From Klebsormidium nitens (taxonomy: Eukaryota; Streptophyta; Klebsormidiophyceae; Klebsormidiales; Klebsormidiaceae): 36,205 bases of DNA. Location: the NCBI GenBank assembly GCA_000708835.1, contig DF237194.1, positions 89,309-125,513 on the forward strand. Reading direction: 5' to 3'. The translations under genes were made by a program, and so were the position numbers. This document shows, piece by piece, positions 30,877 through 36,205 of the stretch (its first letter is position 1; the number at the start of each line of letters is the position of its first letter). Below the pieces are notes generated by a model that had not been told where the DNA came from, ran no database searches, and was given only the letters and a program-made list of their open reading frames with translations.

Positions 30877-31815
30877 AAGGAAAGAATTTAGCGCAGATTT
30901 ATCTGAGCGGCCTGTAAGAGCTGCCCCGAAACTCCCGACAACAATCTCAAGCCGCGGCTCTTACGAATGCCAATCAAGGAGTATCGTCTAGCGCACGTTG
31001 CAAGCACGTACTACGGACGTCGTCCGTCATTGCCGCCTTAAATACTTTGACCCAATCAGCTCGTTCTGTAATCGATTTTGGGTTTGATTAGTCGTTACAC
31101 AAGCGGGATTTGCCTTCAAAACACGTGACTTACAAGCGCCGGACCAACGAGGCTATGATCTATCTCCACCGTTGCAGCGCGGACAAGTTTTTTGCTCATG
31201 ACATTGGTTTTCTAAGCGGCATCGCTTTGAGGGAAAGCAAAAGCTGTAAGAGAGTAACCTCGCAAGGTAGTACGCCGAGCGGCGTACCTGACAAAGAATG
31301 ATTGACCCAATGATTGGGCCTAGAGTGTGCCACAGCTCTTTGGTTATAACAACTCAAAGCTTTCAAAGTGCTCATCCCCAGCTAGCTTTTAAAGCAGCCG
31401 CCAGCAGCCCTAGAGTACGAAACAGCTAGCAAGTTCGCAAGCTGCGTTCGAAAGGGATCGATACAAATTATATGAGCCCTTACGTCCGAGTCGCAAGCAG
31501 TTCAATGTCGCGACGTACAATGGCGACGGCGACGGGGGCAACAGAATGGCGTTCTAAGGAGCGCGCACTCCCACGCCCCGAAAAATGGCGCACGCGACAG
31601 ACAATATCACCAGATTGATAAGGGCAGGGATTTACGCGTCCAGTCTAGTTGAGTTGAGTGGATAGCGCACGCTCCCCTTGGAGTCGTGCACGAGATGCCG
31701 TATTGTTTGATTGCTCACCCCGTCAAGTGTGCGCGCGCGTTTGCGCTCGTGCTGTTCTGACGAGCGAAACGAAGGTGCAGAGCAGACATGAGGTGCTCGC
31801 CTCTCGAGCGGTTTC
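30877..31815. other. LTR-like or leader region of copy B2
   Basis: Contains CG-rich patches near 31560 and 31731-31740, spaced as in B1. A perfect hairpin (GTACGCCG, AG, CGGCGTAC) lies at 31270-31287 and is not in B1. The short frame 31110-31301 is unassigned. Confidence 0.4.
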
Positions 31816-32504
31816 ATGAACTCGTTCCAATGCAATGGGAGATTAATAATAATCTTGCAGGTTTTGGGATGGTTAAAATATCAGCTTGCTCGAAATTCGC
31901 ACATGAAACATATTCGCGCCCTGCGGATCATGCCCGGCCCCATATTTGAACGCAGTTCTATCCTTCCGTGCAGACCTGGATACAAGGTTGCGACCTTGCG
32001 TTCTATGTCTAGCAAAACAAGCGCCCAGCAATCCTGCTATTTGAAGCGTCGAAGTGGACTTTGCAGGATAGAATTGGTTCCCAGCCGCAGTACGATAAGC
32101 TTATCTTTAGTGCCGATGGCAAAAGTGACTCAGTGAAGCAAGCCAGCAAAAAGTTCCGCGACTCTGGCTCGGAAAAAAGCGTCAAGACCTAGCTATCATT
32201 TGAAGTACCAGGGGCAACTTCAAGAGCTTCTCAACAAATCCTTGCCAAATTCATGTCAGAAAACAAGGCCGAAATATCTACCGTTGAGTCCTACAATGAG
32301 GTCTACCAGATGCAATTGGGCGGATACAAATGGTGACAAAGACCTGGTATGGCTGACCTTGAAGGTGCTCGAAGTACGATATCTGATGATAGAAGCGTTA
32401 CTGGGTTGAAGATTATTTATAGAAGATTATTTTGTACATCCGTAGGGCTACATGCAAGGTCAAGAACACGAGAAGCTGAAAGCAAAAGATCCGGTTGTTC
32501 GTGA
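31816..32504 (+). pseudogene. Copia RT-RNase H remnant, copy B2
   Basis: Frame 31816 has LQVLGWLKYQLARNS (31855-31899), like LxxALYGLKQxxRxW. From about 31955 to 32501 one frame continues with only three stops (32010, 32190, 32334). In order it has CDLAFY, NKRPAILLFEASKW (YVDD expected at EASK), KSDSVKQASKKF, RASQQILAKFMSENKAE (32241-32273), LGGYKW, ADLEGARSTISDDRSVTG (32352-32405) and RTREAES (32463-32483). These match the copia sequence of D-x-x-x-F, IxKLxxxF, AVSxLxRFMxxPxxxHW, LxGYxDAD, DDRxSxTG and STAEAEY. The distance between palm and RNase H is shorter than usual, so a piece is missing. The catalytic YVDD is gone, so the enzyme is dead. Confidence 0.6.
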
Positions 32505-32635
32505 CCCAACTTGAATATAAACCATGAAAATGGCGTGCAGCGATTTGCCTGGCAAACCACCGTGTTGCATTCCAGAATAACAGCCGTCAACCGCGTCACC
32601 GGAACGAAGCTTTCCCGCAACCTTCCAGAATAGTA

Positions 32636-32836
32636 ATGACGCTGTGTGACGTCCTGAGGGACACCGTTCTAGGGAAGTGCATCAAACTCCTCTTCTCAAG
32701 TGGATCAAGGAGATTTCCTGCCCATACACTGATTGATTTGGATCCACTCCAAATCAAAGCGGGTAATGCATCAGCGCCCTTCGGTAACAATACTAGCGAC
32801 TCGATTCTTTTGCACTTGCAGATTTATCAACACTAG
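32636..32836 (+). pseudogene. Copia RNase H C-terminal strand, copy B2
   Basis: The 66-codon frame holds LIDLDPLQIKAGNASAPF, equivalent to IKADNASGPL of B1 with Asp replaced by Gly. In a neighbouring frame, EVHQTPLLKWIKEIS covers the WLRxLL helix. It lies about 150 bp after the STAEAEY-like strand, as expected for copia RNase H. Confidence 0.5.
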
Positions 32837-34309
32837 TTTCGGAGAAGTTTTCATCGCAGCCACTGTTAACGAAAGGCCACAGGGGAGCAAGAGCATTTTC
32901 TTACAATAGACTCGGCGAAACGGCTTTGGGCGTCTCAAGCTGCGCCCTTTCGACGCGGGGCCAACACAAGTAGAATAATTGTTCCGGTTCGACTTATAGA
33001 AACCTTGTTAGAGAGTAGAGAGTCACGTGTCTGATGTAGACGGCTGCTTGCACTGGGGGCTGGTTTGAGCGACAGAAAGCCCTACCTTTGCACGAACGAG
33101 TATTGTCCAAGCTAGGCGCTGTCCTCGAGATCGACCTAATTCGTACGAATCTGATTCACGGCGTACGAACCAGCTTTCGTGAACTCATAACGCAGCGCAG
33201 TTGGATGAACGTGACACAGTCAACATGTTTCTATCCGTTATGATAGCAATCAAAGTGATGCTTGGACCGGGAAAACCATCTTCCAACGATCTGACCACGG
33301 AACGCCCAAACAATAAGAGATCTGTACGTACATATACCCATCCCGAACAGATTCATTCTGATCTAGGAAGAAATTGTGCCACGTGCCCAGAACCAAATTC
33401 GAACGCGCAGTCGAGCAATCAGCTCAGGAGGACTCATGATTGGTGCACAGGTTAGTCATCGATGGCCACGATGATGGCGCGGCCCTCAAGTTGCATTGAT
33501 AACGGTCCACGACCTGTCTTTTCGTCCGCAACAAGTGGTTCGTAGCTTTGAACGTACACTTTGTACCTTTTACACGGTAAATAGGTCCAATTAGTCGCCA
33601 ACAAACCCGATTTTCCTAAAAGAGCAACCTACCGGACCTATCGCTGCTTCTTTTGCAACTTGCAAGGACTATCAAGGTGCGCTAGCGCTCGAAATCAAAG
33701 CATATTTGTCGTGCTATTACAATACCACGGAAAAGTTGCAGACGGTCGCCGGCTCCAGACTGGATTTGCTTTGATCCTCAGAAGGGCCTGTTGCAGCGGA
33801 TTACAGCAAAGAACTTAAGCAGGCTTTGAGTCCGAGGTGCCACGCGGTTCGAAGAACATGCAATCTGCTGTGGCAAGGATCGCACCGGCCTGGCCTTCAG
33901 TATCATCTCAATCAAGATCACAATTGGCGGCGCATCACCGTAAATGGCCGGTATACTGACTGAAGAGGCACTCGTTTCAGCCGCATCTCAGAGGTTGCAA
34001 GAGATAGCTTCGCTTTTCTTCGTATAGTGCCGGCTCTCACATACATCTGAGCGTCAACCAGCGTGATGGGCTTTCATCACTCAGGGCCTAGTCATTGCCT
34101 GCACGGTTTGCTCGTCGAGTCGTAGACGTCGCGGCGCAGACTTATCAAATGTGAATATCTTCTGCAGGCGGCCCTTTAGAAGAATTAAGGCTGAGGAGCC
34201 GATCGAGTCGCAAGATCCATTCCGGCAAATCTGCCGGTCGGTTGACTCGTCCTGCACAAGGGAGCACGACGGATCGATTCTTTTTTTCAACCGAAACAGC
34301 TTTGCTGCG
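32837..34309. other. 3' part of copy B2, no protein recognised
   Basis: Aligns with 29012-30250. Frame 33201-33455 is open but not kept in B1. No terminal polypurine tract is seen at its end, unlike the end of B1. Confidence 0.45.
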
Positions 34310-34560
34310 GCTGCATAGCGGTGCGTGAACGCGTCCCAAAGCGCGCGCGCGCGCGCGCTGGAACTTGGCTAAATGAGCGCACTAGAGGCGTCATCAGATC
34401 GGCACGCTCTCCAGTCTAGTTTACTCTATGAGCGCACGCGCTCGCGACAGGCACCTTTGAATCGGGTGATTGGTGGCACACGTCAATTGCGCGATAAGAA
34501 GCGCGCGCGCGTGCGCGCTTGCGGGCGCCCGGCAAAACGTTCAACCAGAGATGAAGCCTG
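34310..34560 (+). repeat. Partial third family B unit (B3) with two CG tracts
   Basis: Alternating CG tracts at 34341-34358 (nine GC steps) and 34501-34517 lie 160 bp apart, as in B1 (148) and B2 (about 165). TCCAGTCTAGTTTA between them aligns with TCCAGTCTAGTTGA at 31638 and TCCAATCTAGTTCC at 27781. Later, GGCGGACCAAACGCCCAGCT near 34696 matches B1 at about 28100. After that the similarity fades. Confidence 0.5.
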
Positions 34561-35455
34561 GAATGCATGCCCCAACGCATGAGTGCCAGCTCGAGCACAG
34601 AATATCTGCGGGTGTTGTGCAATTGGGATTGCATTCGTCGATCATTGGCATTCGTCCCCAAGGATCATGGTCCGCCAGATCGGAGAGCCTTCTGGGCGGA
34701 CCAAACGCCCAGCTGTCTTGTTTCTTCCAACGGAAAGAAACCGAACTGACTCACTGATTACAAGATTACGCGCGGGAGACGTTGCACGTCGTATCTGGCC
34801 AACGGAAGAGTTGTCCACGGCTAGCAGTCCATGTCAGATTGAGTCTGAATTTGGAACTGATTAGAGCTCATCAAGGCATGCAATATCCTCAGACCTGGAT
34901 CTCGCCAGGGGTTTTGCTGCGTGCATGTGAAAGTCGGACACTCAAACGGCTAGTCATGTAACTCCTACCTTTGACAAATCGTGCATTCAATGGATTTCTG
35001 CATCCCCAGTCGCTTGGCCCTTGTTGGAAGTATCATGACGCGCATTTACAGATTCGTGATCGTCTCTTAATCAGCAAACGGCTCGATAGGTTCTAGTGGC
35101 AATTGGCTTCAGAGAACAGAGGCACTCGTGACTTCCTGTCCATGAAGTGCTCGGAATGACGTCAGCGATTGCCCAATGATCCTTGCCGACATCACTAGTC
35201 TAAAAGCTGACCAGCTGTTACGTAAGGTCACGAGCCATTTCAAATGTTGAAGACAACAAACTTTACAATATTTTTGGGGAATCCGGATAGAGTGACTTGA
35301 TTCCAAGCGTTAAACTCATTTCATGCAAATGATATGGAAACTTGACACACAGAGACAGTTGAATATGTTGCTGTGTCACTCGCGTCTGCGAAAGAAAACG
35401 TCGATAATTCGTGTAATATCTTAGACACGAGAAGTCTAAGGACGATAAAATGGAA
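34561..35455. other. Unassigned
   Basis: Frame 34583-34864 and others overlap without a motif. A gag-like SLPTS word lies near 35181, and TGTTGGAAGTATC at about 35021 resembles a copia LTR start but has no purine tract before it. Confidence 0.4.
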
Positions 35456-35465
35456 TATATAAAAG
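35456..35465 (+). promoter_or_regulatory. TATATAAAAG box
   Basis: A strong TATA box in an AT-rich stretch, 73 bp before the ATG of the frame at 35538. It could serve that frame or be an LTR promoter. There is no second copy to compare. Confidence 0.3.
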
Positions 35466-35537
35466 AAATCAACGCCTCTCTTAAACTCCATTACAGGCTC
35501 GGAGCAATGAGTTGACTCGGTTCAGACTAGGCTTAGC

Positions 35538-35753
35538 ATGTCCATGACAAGCCACGTCACTGCTCAAATCATCCTGGTGACCCTTGGTAGAGAACCATCC
35601 TGGAAGTCGAAAGCCCGCCGGCCTTCCTTACAACACAGCTGCGAGATTCGATGGATAAATATAGCTCAGAGAGGCAGTGGCGCAGCGTCCTGGCCCTCTG
35701 AACCGAAGCCTGCTTTTGATGCGTTGGCCGCGGTTCTGCTTCTGACTGGATGA
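35538..35753 (+). pseudogene. Open frame with weak RNase H resemblance
   Basis: This frame has 71 codons. GSGAASWPSEPKPAFDALAAV near the C-terminus recalls the copia strand GxAxSWxSxxQxxVALS. No EAEY follows and no DAD block precedes. A TATA box upstream makes a small real gene another option. I cannot decide. Confidence 0.2.
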
Positions 35754-35847
35754 AGCCAGAGGATATATGACCGAAGTTTCGATCGAGGAGTCAACAACGC
35801 CGGTCTGAAAAGTAGCGTAACCAGGCTTCTTTCGAAACCGAGACCTC

Positions 35848-36180
35848 ATGTTTAAAACGGTCAGGAAATCCTATCTGCCCGCAACAAAGCGTTTGCTTCG
35901 CTCGGGTAGATGCGCTTTGCAGGGCGTGATCCGTACCCCTGCTGATCGGACTCAAAGACTGCAAATCACCGCTGATTCGATCGGGTTGGAACACAGAGAG
36001 AGAGCGCGCCGGAAGTGGGCGCTTCTGATACAAAACACCATAATTTTTTTGTATTTTCTCCATCAATATGGCTCGGGTCGCTCCTCACATGGATACGTGT
36101 GTAGCTTCTACACGCATCACGAGGCGCAAAAATTGCATAATCGCCAACAATCTGACGGCGCAGAATGCTCGCAGCTTTGA
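35848..36180 (+). pseudogene. Open frame with weak RNase H resemblance
   Basis: This frame has 110 codons. Near its end, YGSGRSSHGYV resembles DDRRSTSGYV, and QQSDGAECSQL resembles LSSxEAEYxxL, with a suitable gap between. Earlier residues fit nothing. It cannot be the same domain copy as the frame at 35538 if both matches are real, so at least one is chance. Confidence 0.25.
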
Positions 36181-36205
36181 ATTCGAAAGACTTTGCAGTA
36201 ACCCT

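Larger units (their letters stand above)
30410..34080 (+). repeat. Family B direct repeat, copy B2
   Basis: Collinear with B1 over its full length, in direct orientation and adjoining it. The RT-RNase H part is better preserved here than in B1. The end near 34050-34100 (CGGCTCTCA, CAGGGCCTAGTCATTGCCTGCA) matches the end of B1 near 30170-30240. Confidence 0.85.

Noticed and set aside
31992-32057. Reading DLAFY...EASK in copy B2 as a PD-(D/E)XK nuclease motif
   Set aside because: Spacing is poor and Lys is one residue off. The surrounding blocks fit copia RT and RNase H in order, with YVDD expected at this position.
35015-35035. TGTTGGAAGTATC as another LTR start
   Set aside because: No purine tract precedes it and no coding remnant is positioned as in family B.
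36196-36205. TAACCCT at the window end as telomere
   Set aside because: It occurs once, with no tandem array.

Overview
The window looks like gene-poor nuclear DNA of a eukaryote. I see no intact gene. Open frames are short (177 codons at most), there is no operon layout, no Shine-Dalgarno spacing and no tRNA or rRNA. What can be recognised is retroelement debris in large diverged direct repeats. GC looks close to one half and CpG does not look depleted. I cannot place the species. A multicellular or macro-alga-like genome full of old LTR elements would fit, but that is only a guess.

Almost everything I can interpret is decayed Ty1/copia-type retrotransposon, nearly all on the + strand. Single loci are weak. 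The case rests on motif order and spacing, and on homologous copies keeping the same frame. The clearest pieces are an RT-RNase H remnant at 937-1850, an RNase H C-terminal part at 10385-10734, gag-protease remnants in two tandem copies (10793-11411 and 12595-13202), an RNase H frame at 24839-25111 with one internal stop, and an RT-RNase H frame at 31936-32504 that keeps one phase through three stops. Weaker pieces are an integrase-like patch (21221-21409), an RT patch (23760-24107) and several low-confidence RNase H-like frames.

Layout: 1-215 is a purine-rich minisatellite ending in a polypurine tract and a possible LTR start, followed by a 100-bp tandem pair (376-565) and the first RT-RNase H remnant. 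1.9-8.1 kb is mostly unassigned, with GC islands and weak remnants. 8.1-10.7 kb holds gag-like and RNase H pieces. 10.75-15.15 kb is family A, two direct copies with a period of about 1.8 kb carrying gag, protease and the start of integrase. A GC-rich tail module at 14.3-15.15 kb recurs at 18.9-20.05 kb. 16.3-25.1 kb holds gag, protease, pre-integrase, integrase, RT and RNase H pieces in copia order and may be one badly inflated element. 26.7-34.1 kb is family B, two direct copies with a period of about 3.7-3.9 kb, each with a G-run plus TGTTGG box, two alternating CG tracts and RT-RNase H. 34.3-36.2 kb starts like a third family-B copy and then diverges.

Nothing here should make a working protein as read. 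The features of most interest are the separation of gag-side and RT-side fragments into different tandem arrays, the paired CG tracts kept at 150-170 bp spacing in up to four places, and the strong excess of GCGGCCGC sites.
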